Source of the DNA: Pontimonas sp964350865
GTDB lineage: Bacteria; Actinomycetota; Actinomycetes; Actinomycetales; Microbacteriaceae
Reading direction: 5' to 3'
NCBI GenBank assembly: GCA_964350865.1
Contig: CAYGLJ010000003.1
Coordinates: 1 to 64,000, forward strand
DNA length: 64,000 nucleotides
The notes beneath the pieces are model-generated. The model was not told where the DNA came from and ran no database searches. It worked only from the letters and a program-made list of their open reading frames with translations. This document shows, in pieces, positions 33,610-42,235 of the stretch (position 1 is its first letter; every line of letters starts with the position of its first letter). Both the position numbers and the translations under genes were made by a program.

Positions 33610-35259
33610 TTACTCAGAAAGTGTTCGATCGACGCCCCATCCCAACACGTCTAATCGAATTCTCGCAATTTCTTCACGCAGCTCCGCAGAGGCCTCGCCC
33701 CGGAATTCAAGGGTTGTCCTCCTTTTAGTCAAATCTTCCAGGGTGTGAACCCATTCGTTGCTCACCAAGTACTGAATTTCGCTCTTCGAGTAGTCCGGGT
33801 GATGGACCAGAACCTCATCGCCGTGGGATTCGAGGTAGGAAATTACTGTGGCTGCATAGGTCCCGTAGCGGGCCAGAAGCTGCTCCACACGCTCGCGCGG
33901 CAGGACAGATGAGTGATCGTCAACCCACCGGGCACGCTCAGACGGGTTTATCGGAAAATCTTTACCCCCGCCAATAGCAAGGTCAACTGTTGACACAGAG
34001 CGAGAACGTCCCAATAGCTTCAGAACTTCATCAGCGAGATGCTCACCCAGGGCCCTGAACGTGGTCCATTTACCCCCCACGAGCGACAGCAGTGGAGTCT
34101 CGCCTAACGCGCCTTCCACAATCCGGTAATCCCTCGAGACCACACCAGGGTTCACATCGCCCGTTGCCGGTAGTGGCCGAACGCCGGAATAGCGGTACAC
34201 AATCTGTGAGTGCTCGGTCGTGATGTGAGGAAAAACTCGCGACACAAGGTCAAAAAAGTAGTCAACCTCTTCATCTGTACACACGATCTCATCGCGCATG
34301 TCCACCGGGATGTCGGTCGTGCCCACCAATACGCGATTCATAATCGGATACATCAGGACAATGCGGCCGTCACTGTTTTCGAAGAAAATCTCTCGGCCGT
34401 CGCAAGCTTCGAAGAGTGTGGGGTTGTCCAGCACGATGTGGGAGCCCTTGGTCCCACCCATGTAGGAGGTTTTCTGCCCCAGCGCCTCGTTCGTGAGGTC
34501 GGTCCACGGTCCCGACGTGTTGACGACCACATCTGCTGACACAGTGAGAGTGTCTCCCGTGAGCTCGTCACGAAGGACTACTCCCCCAGAGTCCGAACCC
34601 ACCGCAGAAACGTAGTTGAACGCTCTGGCGTGATCTCCGGCCTCCACACCATCTCGCAAAACATCAAGAGCGAGGCGCTCAGGGTTATCCATTGCGGCGT
34701 CATAGTAGGTGGCAGTGAACTTGATGTCGGGGTTCATGTGCGGCATTTGCTGCAGCGACTTCTGGCGACCCAGGAAGCTATGGCGAGGCATCTTCCCTTG
34801 GTTACGTCCAAAGAGGTCATACATCATCAGGCCGACCTTGATCAGTAGCGCTCCGCGCTCCTTCGGCTTCCCTTGAGCATGCGTAAACAAACGAATTGGC
34901 GCCGCCAAAAGGCCGGACACCAGAGTAAATATGGGAATCGTTGTTTTGAGGGGTCGCACGTAGTGAGGAGCGGAAGCGAGCAGCCTATTGCGCTCCATCA
35001 GAGACTCTTTGACGAGGCGGAGTTCGCCGTTCTCGAGGTAGCGAACACCGCCGTGAATCATGTGAGACGAGGCCGCCGAGGCCCCTGAGCAAAAGTCCGA
35101 GCGCTCCACCAGGGTGACGTCAATGCCCTGAAGCGCAAGATCACGGAACGTCGCAATTCCGTTGATTCCCCCACCGATGACGAGAACGCGAGTGGAGGGA
35201 TTGCGGCGCAGCGTAGAGAGACGACTGCTCGCCTGCGCTGACTGGGAAGTTGCTGCCAC
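33610..35259 (-). CDS. glpD: glycerol-3-phosphate dehydrogenase (FAD, GlpD family)
   Basis: This 549-residue flavoprotein should oxidise glycerol-3-phosphate to dihydroxyacetone phosphate and feed electrons to quinones at the membrane. The FAD-binding motif VLVIGGGINGIATFRDLALQG is split here only by its length; SASSHMIHGGVRYLENGE, VNTSGPWTD and SLVGGKWTTFR are further family motifs. The start is GTG 35259 with AAGGAC upstream. It is divergent from the SorC-family regulator, with palindromic sites between them. EryB (erythritol-phosphate dehydrogenase) belongs to the same family and is often next to a SorC regulator, so a polyol-phosphate substrate is an alternative; no kinase is present to decide. 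Confidence 0.87.
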   Translation of the reverse strand: MAATSQSAQASSRLSTLRRNPSTRVLVIGGGINGIATFRDLALQGIDVTLVERSDFCSGASAASSHMIHGGVRYLENGELRLVKESLMERNRLLASAPHYVRPLKTTIPIFTLVSGLLAAPIRLFTHAQGKPKERGALLIKVGLMMYDLFGRNQGKMPRHSFLGRQKSLQQMPHMNPDIKFTATYYDAAMDNPERLALDVLRDGVEAGDHARAFNYVSAVGSDSGGVVLRDELTGDTLTVSADVVVNTSGPWTDLTNEALGQKTSYMGGTKGSHIVLDNPTLFEACDGREIFFENSDGRIVLMYPIMNRVLVGTTDIPVDMRDEIVCTDEEVDYFFDLVSRVFPHITTEHSQIVYRYSGVRPLPATGDVNPGVVSRDYRIVEGALGETPLLSLVGGKWTTFRALGEHLADEVLKLLGRSRSVSTVDLAIGGGKDFPINPSERARWVDDHSSVLPRERVEQLLARYGTYAATVISYLESHGDEVLVHHPDYSKSEIQYLVSNEWVHTLEDLTKRRTTLEFRGEASAELREEIARIRLDVLGWGVDRTLSE

Positions 35260-35316
35260 TCTCGCGTCCTTTTCTACCTCGTTGCAGAGTTGCTTAGAGA
35301 GAGCATGTGCCTATGG

Positions 35317-35330
35317 TGCAAACTCGTGCA
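35317..35330. promoter_or_regulatory. candidate SorC-family operator 1
   Basis: TGCA-N6-TGCA within GGTGCAAACTCGTGCAACC resembles the more perfect site 20 bases downstream. It lies in the glpD/regulator divergent region, so it could control both genes. Confidence 0.5.
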
Positions 35331-35336
35331 ACCTGA

Positions 35337-35352
35337 TTGCACAAACGTGCAA
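35337..35352. promoter_or_regulatory. candidate SorC-family operator 2, overlapping the regulator translation start
   Basis: A perfect inverted repeat TTGCAC-AAAC-GTGCAA ends two bases before the regulator ATG and shares the GTGCAAC half-site with operator 1. The position suggests autoregulation. Confidence 0.6.
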
Positions 35353-35354
35353 CA

Positions 35355-36329
35355 ATGTCGGTCATGGTCAATAGCCCTCGAGAAGGCACCCGACTACGCG
35401 ATGCCTGGCGCGCTGCTCAGCTGTATTACCTGCAGGACCTGACGATGGAAGCCATTGGCGACGAGCTCAAAATCAGTCGGTCTTCCGTGTCCCGCCTGCT
35501 CGATCTGGCCAGAAGCCGCGGAATTGTGGACATTCGTGTCACGTCCCCCACCGAGGCTCCACAGCGTATTGAGGGCGCGATCAAAGACCAGTTCGGGGTC
35601 AAAGCGCTCATTGTTCCCGTACCGGAGCGCACCTCTCATATCGATCGACTTGATCGCGTCGCTGTGACGGCTGCACGATTGCTCGGTGATTTTTTCTCCT
35701 CAAACATGACGATGGGAATCGCCTGGGGCTCCACGACGAGTGCTGTCAGTCGCCATTTGATTAAGAAATCAGTGCCCAATAGCGAAGTGGTGCAACTCAA
35801 CGGCGCTGGTAATGACCACAGCACTGGGGTTACCTATTCCAGCGAAATTCTTCGCCGTTTTGGTGAGGCCTTTGGCGCGCAGGTCACGCACTTCCCCGTT
35901 CCCGCATTCTTCGACGACCCCGCAACAAAGGCTGCCTTGTGGCGAGAGCGCAGCACAGCTCGCATCGTGGAGCTGCAGAAGAAGATTGATATCGCGCTCT
36001 TTGGGCTGGGATCGATAAAGGCCGAGGTCCCCTCGCAGGTCTACATCGGTGGCTACCTCAGTGACGAGGATGTCGCGCTCCTCAGTAACGATGGCGTGGT
36101 CGGCGATGTTGCCACGGTGTTTTATCGTGCAGACGGGAGCTGGCAAGACATTGCACTGAATCTGCGCTCTAGCGGACCAGGGCTCGACGTTATTTCCCGG
36201 GTTCCTCGAAAACTGTGTGTGGTGTCGGGAATTTCCCGCCTTGAGAGCCTGAAAGGCGCTCTCGCTGCCCAGCTCATCACAGACCTGATCATCGATGAAA
36301 CGACCGCCAGGGCTCTGATTGCGCCCTAG
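35355..36329 (+). CDS. SorC/DeoR-type sugar-binding transcriptional regulator
   Basis: This 324-residue regulator has an N-terminal helix-turn-helix (DLTMEAIGDELKISRSSVSRLLDLAR, about 25-50) and a SorC-type effector domain (about 65-324). The effector domain normally binds a sugar or polyol phosphate. It includes GIAWGSTT and LFGLGSI, typical of the family. I chose ATG 35355; an upstream TTG at 35337 falls inside the palindrome, and ATG 35364 is also possible. None has a clear ribosome-binding site. It is divergent from glpD, which is the likeliest target together with its own gene. The effector may be glycerol-3-phosphate or another polyol phosphate. Confidence 0.88.
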   Translation: MSVMVNSPREGTRLRDAWRAAQLYYLQDLTMEAIGDELKISRSSVSRLLDLARSRGIVDIRVTSPTEAPQRIEGAIKDQFGVKALIVPVPERTSHIDRLDRVAVTAARLLGDFFSSNMTMGIAWGSTTSAVSRHLIKKSVPNSEVVQLNGAGNDHSTGVTYSSEILRRFGEAFGAQVTHFPVPAFFDDPATKAALWRERSTARIVELQKKIDIALFGLGSIKAEVPSQVYIGGYLSDEDVALLSNDGVVGDVATVFYRADGSWQDIALNLRSSGPGLDVISRVPRKLCVVSGISRLESLKGALAAQLITDLIIDETTARALIAP

Positions 36330-36344
36330 GCACCGGTTAAATTC

Positions 36345-36376
36345 GTGTGGGCCCGGGGATATCTCCGGGCCCACAC
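36345..36376. terminator. bidirectional terminator hairpin
   Basis: A perfect 12-base GC-rich stem (GTGTGGGCCCGG at 36345-36356, complement at 36365-36376) with an eight-base loop lies between the convergent SorC regulator and SDR genes. Confidence 0.82.
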
Positions 36377-36395
36377 GTCTGTTCCGAGAGGTGGT

Positions 36396-37199
36396 CTACT
36401 GGTAGACCATTCCGCCGTCGATCATCAGCAGCTGACCGGTCATGTAGTCGCTGTCGGAACTTGCGAGGAACGCCGCAGTTCCGAGGACATCCTCGGGGTA
36501 GGAGTAGCGCTTCATTTCGATCATGTTCGCGGCGAGGCTGTCCATGGACTGGCCAGGTTTCTCGAACTTTCCGATTTCCACGAGATCCTTATCAAGCTGT
36601 TCCCACATTTCTGTCCGCACAACTCCGGGCCCGTATCCGTTTACGGTAACTCCGTGGTCGACGAGCGCCTTCGCGCCACCGCGAATGAGCGCCAACACCG
36701 CGTGCTTGGCCATGGCGTAGGGAATGATGTCATCGAAAGCCATCCGCGAGGCGATCGAGCCCACATTGATAATTTTGTACATGTAGTCGCGCTTGCCCTG
36801 AGCGATCATCTGCCGTGACACCGCGCGCATGACATTGAACTTGCCCCACGCGTTTACCGACATGATGAAGTCGTAATTCTCTTTCGGGGTATCGGGGAAC
36901 ATCGTGGGCTTGTTCACACCCGCGTTGTTCAGCAACAGGTTGATCTCGCCAAATTCCTTGACCACGTGCGCAACAGCGGCTTCCGCATCGGCCTCGCTCG
37001 TCACGTCCATCTTGAAGTGGGTTGCTTGACCACCCGCATCGCGGATTTCTTGGGCAACCTGCTTCACACCGTCTTCATTCAGGTCAGCCACACAAACGGC
37101 CGCACCTTGCTCGGCCCAGTTCTTCGCAATCGCTGCTCCCATACCCTGGGCAGCGCCGGTGATGAGTGCTTTTCTCCCGGCAAGACGTTCAGTGTCCAT
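36396..37199 (-). CDS. short-chain dehydrogenase/reductase, acetoin-reductase-like
   Basis: This 267-residue NAD(P)-dependent SDR has the cofactor motif TGAAQGMGAAIA, LLLNNAGV, and the catalytic Ser (NVGSIAS), Tyr and Lys (PYAMAKHAV). The downstream VTVNGYGPGVVRTEMWEQLDK strongly recalls acetoin/diacetyl reductases, where this region reads VNAYCPGIVGTDMW. The start is ATG 37199 with GAGGAG nine bases upstream. It follows the E1-E2 genes on the same strand after about 170 bases containing two inverted repeats, so it may have its own control. A role in acetoin or 2,3-butanediol metabolism is plausible but unproven. Confidence 0.85.
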   Translation of the reverse strand: MDTERLAGRKALITGAAQGMGAAIAKNWAEQGAAVCVADLNEDGVKQVAQEIRDAGGQATHFKMDVTSEADAEAAVAHVVKEFGEINLLLNNAGVNKPTMFPDTPKENYDFIMSVNAWGKFNVMRAVSRQMIAQGKRDYMYKIINVGSIASRMAFDDIIPYAMAKHAVLALIRGGAKALVDHGVTVNGYGPGVVRTEMWEQLDKDLVEIGKFEKPGQSMDSLAANMIEMKRYSYPEDVLGTAAFLASSDSDYMTGQLLMIDGGMVYQ

Positions 37200-37243
37200 A
37201 ACTTCTCTCTCCTCGTTGAGCTTCACTGTGGGGTACTACATGG

Positions 37244-37263
37244 TGTGGGTTCTGCTACCCACA
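37244..37263. promoter_or_regulatory. inverted repeat upstream of the SDR gene (1)
   Basis: TGTGGGT, six bases, ACCCACA is a perfect 7-base inverted repeat about 45 bases upstream of the SDR start. It could be an operator or a leader hairpin. Confidence 0.4.
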
Positions 37264-37267
37264 TGTT

Positions 37268-37296
37268 CCAAGTGTTAACTGACACCTTACACTTGG
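37268..37296. promoter_or_regulatory. inverted repeat upstream of the SDR gene (2)
   Basis: CCAAGTGT (37268-37275) and ACACTTGG (37289-37296) form a perfect 8-base inverted repeat with a 13-base spacer. Inside it GTGT-N6-ACAC is also symmetric. It lies between the E2 stop and the SDR start and is a candidate operator. Confidence 0.45.
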
Positions 37297-37367
37297 AGGC
37301 CTTGTGTGCGCACGCAGTGCACTGAGAATGACAGCTCGGCGTCCTTTCGTGCACATAGTCGTGGGTT

Positions 37368-38642
37368 CTACGCCAGCAGAGCCAGCGGGTTTTCGATGTA
37401 GTGACGGAATGCGCTCATCCACTGTGCGGCAAGCGCCCCATCGACAGCCCGGTGGTCAGCGGAGAGGTTCACCGTCATCACCATTGCGGTGGCAAGTTCG
37501 CCATCCTTGGCAATAACCGCCTCACGAGCGGCCCCCACAGCAAGAATGCCCGACTGCGGTGGGTTCAAGATGGCTTGGAAGGAATCAGTGCCATACATTC
37601 CCAAATTGGAGACCGAGAAGCTACCGCCCTCGATTTCCGCCTGGGCAATCTTCCCCTCCCGCGCCTTGGCCGCCAGCCGGCCGACCTCAGCGTTGATCTG
37701 GGTGAGGCTCATCGACTCCACTCCTCGAATTACTGGGGTGAGCAAGCCGCCCTCAACAGAAACCGCCACTGCAATGTCGGCGCGGTCAAAGTATCGAAGC
37801 GCATCGTCTGTCCAGATTACGTTGGCGTCTGGTACCTCAATGAGCGCCATCGCGACCGCTTTCATCACCCAGTCATTGACAGAGATCTTGATACCGGTGG
37901 CCTCGTTCATCTCAGCTCGCGCCTGCAGGAGCTTGTCTACTCGGCAGTCTGCGGTGACATAGAAATGGGGCACCGTGGTCTTGGACTCGGTCAAGCGCCG
38001 GGCAATAGCGCGACGCATACCCGAATGGGGTCGATCGGAGTATCCAGCGTCACCGGTAACGGCAGGCGTGGCAGATGTCCGCGATAGTGGAGCATCAGCT
38101 GTCGCCTTGGTGGCGCCTCCGGAGGCGAGGAAGGCTTCAAGGTCTTTCTTCACAATCCGACCGCCTGGGCCCGTCCCTGTCACCAGGGACAGATCAATCC
38201 CTGCTTCTCGGGCACGTTTGCGCACCAACGGGCTGACATACATTCGCCCAGATGCGGGCGCCGCCATAGCCGGCGCTTCTGCCTCCTCTACTGCCTCCGC
38301 TACTGCAGGAGTAGGTGTTGACACCGGCTCGGGGGTGCTCTCTGCGGTGACCGCAGAGCCTCCAGCGGCAGCGAGAGCCGCGTCAACATCATCCGCTGTC
38401 TCCCCCGCGGCGGCAAACACAGCGATCGGTGTCCCGACTTCCACGCTTTGCCCCGGTTGAATCAGCACACGAGCAAGCGTCCCCTGCTCTTCAGCCTGAT
38501 AGTCGACATTGGCCTTCTCGGTCTCAATCTCCGCGAGCACATCACCTACGGCCACCTCTTGACCCTCGGTGATCATCCACTTAGCGAGGACTGCTTCTGT
38601 GGCTCCAGCCAGAACCTCCGGCATTCGGATAACACTTGCCAT
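37368..38642 (-). CDS. dihydrolipoamide acyltransferase E2, second paralogue
   Basis: This 424-residue E2 has one lipoyl domain (lysine in EIETEKANVDY, about residue 43), an Ala/Pro/Glu-rich linker, a subunit-binding domain (MYVSPLVRKRAREAGIDL) and a catalytic domain ending in the LSADHRAVDGALAA active site. It is distinct from the E2 at 14.6 kb. Its ATG shares one base with the upstream E1 stop (TAATG), so E1 and E2 are translationally coupled and form one complex. The acyl substrate is uncertain; together with the fused E1 and acetoin-reductase-like SDR an acetoin dehydrogenase-like complex is likely. No dedicated E3 lies nearby. Confidence 0.87.
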   Translation of the reverse strand: MASVIRMPEVLAGATEAVLAKWMITEGQEVAVGDVLAEIETEKANVDYQAEEQGTLARVLIQPGQSVEVGTPIAVFAAAGETADDVDAALAAAGGSAVTAESTPEPVSTPTPAVAEAVEEAEAPAMAAPASGRMYVSPLVRKRAREAGIDLSLVTGTGPGGRIVKKDLEAFLASGGATKATADAPLSRTSATPAVTGDAGYSDRPHSGMRRAIARRLTESKTTVPHFYVTADCRVDKLLQARAEMNEATGIKISVNDWVMKAVAMALIEVPDANVIWTDDALRYFDRADIAVAVSVEGGLLTPVIRGVESMSLTQINAEVGRLAAKAREGKIAQAEIEGGSFSVSNLGMYGTDSFQAILNPPQSGILAVGAAREAVIAKDGELATAMVMTVNLSADHRAVDGALAAQWMSAFRHYIENPLALLA

Positions 38643-40876
38643 TAGTGACCAACCCCTGAATTCACGCGAGCCTGCTCCAGACCTGCGACGATGTCGGCGA
38701 CGTCGGCAATCGCAGCTGCCTCGAGGACCTTCGAGATACTCGGAGACGCTTCTCCCCCGCTGACACGGAGAACGGGCTGATCGAGGTGATCGAAGAACCG
38801 GCGCTGAATTTCGTCCGAGAGCCACCCTCCGTAGGAGGTGCCGCGGGCCCCCTGCTCCACAATCATCACCGCGTTGGTCTTCGTGATGCTCGCCTCAATA
38901 CTCGACCAATCCACGCTTGCTTGGTCGAGGAAGCGCAAGTCGATGAGCTCGGCGTCCATGCCCGTCTGAGTAATTGCCTGGTGGGATTTCTCCACCATGG
39001 ACAAGTAGGAGAGCACCGTGAGTTCAGAACCCTCGCGGACAAGTCGTGCGGTTCCAAAGGGGATGTGGTAGTCCAGGTCTCCGGAGGGAATGTCGCCTTT
39101 GTCCCCGTAAAGATCAACATGCTCGATGACGAGCACGGGATCTTCGCAGGCCAAGGCTGCATTCATCATGCCGACGTAGTCGTGGGCGGTAGAGGGAGCC
39201 ATGATGCGCCAGCCAGGAGCTGTCGCAAAGATGCCCGCCGGGTCCATCAGGTGCTGGGACCCGTACCCAGTCCCCATCGCCACTTTGGTGCGAAGCACCA
39301 GGGGAACCGGTGATTCGCCTCCGAACATGTGGCGTGCTTTTCCAATCTGGTTGAACACCTGGTCCGCGGCAACCCAGAGGAAATCCGGGTACATGAACTC
39401 GACCACCGGACGGAAGCGACCATCGAGGGCCATTCCTCCTCCGAGCCCGACGAACGCGTTCTCACTGATCGGCGTTCCCAATACTCGGCCCGGGTACTTC
39501 TCCGCCAGGCCCTTGGTGGCCCCGTTGGTGCCACCCTTCAGGCGGTGAATGTCCTCGCCCAGCAGAACAATCCTCGGATCGAGTTCCATTCGTCGATCCA
39601 TGACCGCAGCCACAGCATCCACAAAGCGAACGTTCTCGGTTGCGCCCTGATAGTCAGAAGCCTCAACAGTCTTAGCGCCGGAGAGCTCCATCAGATCACC
39701 ACGAACACCAACATTGACGAAATCAGGGCTTGGCCACAGGTCTGGCTTGATGCGGCGCACTCCGGCCTTCCCGTCAGGGTCCTGCTCTACCAACTCAGCT
39801 GCCGCGCTCGACATCGCGCTCTGAGCTTGCAGGCGAAGGCCATCGACCTGTTCCTGGGTAATCAACCCGCGAGACATCATTTCTGTGGCTACCCGAGTGA
39901 GCGGATCGCGCTCGCGCCATGCCGCTTCCTCTTCTTTACTGCGGTACCCAAACGCTGACCCCGGGAAAGCGCCGTTTTGGTGGAAAAAGCGATAGACCTC
40001 AGCCTCTACAACAACGGGACCCTTGCCGGATCGAGCGATCTCGGCAGCCTTCTGCATCGCGAGGTGAACGGCCAAGGGATCCATGCCATCAACGCGCACG
40101 GAGGGGACACCAAAACCCACACCGCGGCCCGAGAGGCGGGATTCGGCGGTTGCCTCCTCCACGGTCGTCGAGACCGCATAGAGGTTATTTTCGATGAAGA
40201 ACACCAGAGGGATATCCCATGCCGCAGTGAGGTTCATGCTCTCCAGCACCGAGCCAATGTTGACTGCTCCATCGCCAAAGTAGGTGACAGTGAGGTCGTC
40301 GGTGTGGGAGTGCTTCTGGGCCCAAGCATTTCCGGCAGCGAGCGGAACACCGCCACCCACAATCGCGTTAGTGCCAAGGCATCCAGCTTCGTGCCACTGC
40401 AGGTGCATAGAGCCACCGCGCCCTTTACAGAATCCTTGGGCGAGCCCCAGAATCTCGGCCAGCGTTTTCTGAAGAACGCCTTGAATCTCCGGAGTGACAG
40501 GCTGGGAGGCATCAAAACCGTGAGGGGCAACGTATCCCAGCGCCTTCGCCAGGAACTGGTGGTGCCCACGGTGTGAACCGTTGATGGAGTCTGTGGCACG
40601 GAGACCCACGATGGAGCCCACTGCCCCGCCCTCTTGGCCAACGGACGAGTGAGCTGGGCCGTGAACGAGACCTTCTCCAGCGAGCTCAAGCACTGTTTCT
40701 TCAAAGGCGCGGATGAGGTGGAGCTGCACCAGCATGGTGTGCAATAACGAGGGGTCAGCGCTATCCCAGTCAGATTTCTCACTACTGATCTCTACCCACT
40801 GCTCCAGAGGGAGGAGTTTCTTTTCTTTCGCCACAGTGGCCTTCTTCCGTGTCGTGCGCGCAGTGCCATCGCGCAT
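38642..40876 (-). CDS. 2-oxoacid/acetoin dehydrogenase E1, alpha and beta subunits fused
   Basis: This 744-residue thiamine-diphosphate enzyme joins both E1 subunits in one chain. The alpha part (about 40-370) has HRGHHQ and the TPP/Mg motif GDGAVNIGSVLESMNL ending in IENN. The beta part (about 415-744) has FVDAVAAVMDRRM, LLGEDI, PISENAFVGLGGGMAL and EFMYPDFLW. Separate subunits are the norm in the acetoin and branched-chain complexes, so the fusion is notable. The start at ATG 40876 is weakly supported; a GTG at 40834 has a better-spaced GAAGG. It is divergent from the VOC-GntR operon, with a candidate operator pair between them. Confidence 0.87.
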   Translation of the reverse strand: MRDGTARTTRKKATVAKEKKLLPLEQWVEISSEKSDWDSADPSLLHTMLVQLHLIRAFEETVLELAGEGLVHGPAHSSVGQEGGAVGSIVGLRATDSINGSHRGHHQFLAKALGYVAPHGFDASQPVTPEIQGVLQKTLAEILGLAQGFCKGRGGSMHLQWHEAGCLGTNAIVGGGVPLAAGNAWAQKHSHTDDLTVTYFGDGAVNIGSVLESMNLTAAWDIPLVFFIENNLYAVSTTVEEATAESRLSGRGVGFGVPSVRVDGMDPLAVHLAMQKAAEIARSGKGPVVVEAEVYRFFHQNGAFPGSAFGYRSKEEEAAWRERDPLTRVATEMMSRGLITQEQVDGLRLQAQSAMSSAAAELVEQDPDGKAGVRRIKPDLWPSPDFVNVGVRGDLMELSGAKTVEASDYQGATENVRFVDAVAAVMDRRMELDPRIVLLGEDIHRLKGGTNGATKGLAEKYPGRVLGTPISENAFVGLGGGMALDGRFRPVVEFMYPDFLWVAADQVFNQIGKARHMFGGESPVPLVLRTKVAMGTGYGSQHLMDPAGIFATAPGWRIMAPSTAHDYVGMMNAALACEDPVLVIEHVDLYGDKGDIPSGDLDYHIPFGTARLVREGSELTVLSYLSMVEKSHQAITQTGMDAELIDLRFLDQASVDWSSIEASITKTNAVMIVEQGARGTSYGGWLSDEIQRRFFDHLDQPVLRVSGGEASPSISKVLEAAAIADVADIVAGLEQARVNSGVGH

Positions 40877-40910
40877 GTCCCGTCATTGGGGTTGACGCCA
40901 CGGTACACCA

Positions 40911-40923
40911 GATAGTATCCAAT
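40911..40923 (-). promoter_or_regulatory. candidate GntR operator, E1-proximal copy
   Basis: Read on the minus strand this is ATTGGATACTATC, preceded by GAC. It resembles the opposite-strand site at 40975-40987. It lies about 35 bases upstream of the E1 start. Confidence 0.4.
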
Positions 40924-40974
40924 GTCACCTCTTTTTTGGAGAAATGGGTGGAAAATCTCCCGATATAGCGACAT

Positions 40975-40987
40975 ACTGGATGCAATC
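40975..40987 (+). promoter_or_regulatory. candidate GntR operator, VOC-proximal copy
   Basis: ACTGGATGCAATC matches the E1-proximal copy at 10 of 13 positions and is also preceded by GACAT. The two copies point in opposite directions, as expected for divergent control by the nearby GntR regulator. Confidence 0.4.
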
Positions 40988-41011
40988 AGTCCACCACAGA
41001 GGAGTTGGGGA

Positions 41012-41536
41012 ATGCCGTTACCGGGAATGCGGGGAACCGATCACATCGGCTTTACGGTGCCAGACCTCGACCAAGCTGAGCGCTTCTTCGTGGACATCAT
41101 CGGGTGCCAGAGGGTCTACGCGCTGGGGCCCTTTGAGCGCGACGACAACTGGATGGAAGAACAGCTCAACGTCCACCCCCGCTCCGTCATCATAGAAAAC
41201 CGCCATTTCCGCTGCGGACACGGGACAAACTTCGAAATCTTCCAGTGGTCAACTCCCGAGCCCCCAGCACCCCAGCCTCGAAATTCCGACCTTGGTGGAC
41301 ACCACCTCGCGTTCTACGTTGATGATTTGGACCTCGCTATCGACTACCTCAAGTCAGAGGGAGTGGAGGTCTTGGGCGATATTGTTATGAGTAAGCAGGG
41401 CGCTGCAGGGCAGCGCTGGATTTATTTCCTGACGCCGTGGGGAATGCAGTGTGAATTGGTCAGCTACCCCAATGGCAAGGCGTACGAAGCTGAGAGCGAT
41501 GTCGTGATGTGGAACCCAACAAGGCCGGGTGACTAG
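41012..41536 (+). CDS. VOC-family (glyoxalase/dioxygenase fold) protein
   Basis: This 174-residue vicinal-oxygen-chelate protein has two beta-alpha-beta-beta-beta modules. The likely metal ligands are His in TDHIGFTV, His in GGHHLAFYV and Glu in MQCELVSY. Such proteins act as lyases, isomerases, dioxygenases or resistance proteins, and the reaction here is not identifiable. The start is ATG 41012 with GAGGAG upstream; an in-frame extension to 40922 would run through the promoter region. It is the first gene of a five-gene plus-strand operon (VOC, GntR, aldehyde dehydrogenase, beta-hydroxyacid dehydrogenase, ketopantoate reductase-like), with 3 bases to the next gene. Confidence 0.83.
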   Translation: MPLPGMRGTDHIGFTVPDLDQAERFFVDIIGCQRVYALGPFERDDNWMEEQLNVHPRSVIIENRHFRCGHGTNFEIFQWSTPEPPAPQPRNSDLGGHHLAFYVDDLDLAIDYLKSEGVEVLGDIVMSKQGAAGQRWIYFLTPWGMQCELVSYPNGKAYEAESDVVMWNPTRPGD

Positions 41537-41539
41537 TCC

Positions 41540-42226
41540 ATGGCTGACGTCACACCCGCTACCCGCGATGGCTCAGCGAGCGCACGCATCGCTGAAGCTG
41601 TGCGCCGTGCCATTCTCTCCGGTGAGCACCAACCCGGCGAGCGGATTGTCCAAGAAGAGCTCGCAGAACGCTACGGGGGCTCCCGCATTCCGGTCCGAGA
41701 AGCGCTCCGTCAGCTCGAAACTGAGGGCCTTGTCCGACTGGTCGCGAACACTGGCGCGTGGGTGCAGAGTTTGACGATGGCCCAGTGCTCTGAGGTGTAC
41801 CAAACCAGAGAGCGGCTTGAGCCCCTCTTGCTCCGACACTCTGCCGAGCACCTCACCGACGAGGTTATTCACACACTTCACGGCTTGGCTCAGAAGATGG
41901 AGGCATCCAACAACATCGAGGAATTCCTCGAACTTGATCGCCAATTCCACTTCGCCACCTACCGAGCCGAAGGAACCTATGTCCTGCGGGACCTCGTGAC
42001 AAGACTGTGGAACACCACTCAGCCCTATCGACGGGCCTACACAGGGTTGGTGGATCAGGAACACATGCGGATATTTCACGATGACCACCACATGCTGGTC
42101 AGTGCTCTGCGTGATGGCGATATGAAGCTCGCCGAGCAGATCGTCGCCATCCACATCCGTCGCACGCGAGTGAACCTCGAGCGACACCCCGAAATTTTCC
42201 CCGATACCGACCCCAATCAGGAATAG
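41540..42226 (+). CDS. GntR-family regulator, FCD (FadR/VanR) subfamily
   Basis: This 228-residue regulator has an N-terminal winged helix (about 12-75, EELAERYGGSRIPVREALRQLE) and a helical FCD ligand domain. The ligand domain carries the expected metal-binding pattern in LDRQFHFATYRA, FHDDHHMLVSALRDGD and VAIHIRRTRVN. FCD regulators usually sense small organic acids. It lies inside the catabolic operon and is probably a local repressor of both the operon and the divergent E1-E2 genes. The inverted site pair at 40911 and 40975 is the candidate target. Confidence 0.9.
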   Translation: MADVTPATRDGSASARIAEAVRRAILSGEHQPGERIVQEELAERYGGSRIPVREALRQLETEGLVRLVANTGAWVQSLTMAQCSEVYQTRERLEPLLLRHSAEHLTDEVIHTLHGLAQKMEASNNIEEFLELDRQFHFATYRAEGTYVLRDLVTRLWNTTQPYRRAYTGLVDQEHMRIFHDDHHMLVSALRDGDMKLAEQIVAIHIRRTRVNLERHPEIFPDTDPNQE

Positions 42227-42235
42227 AGAGAAACC

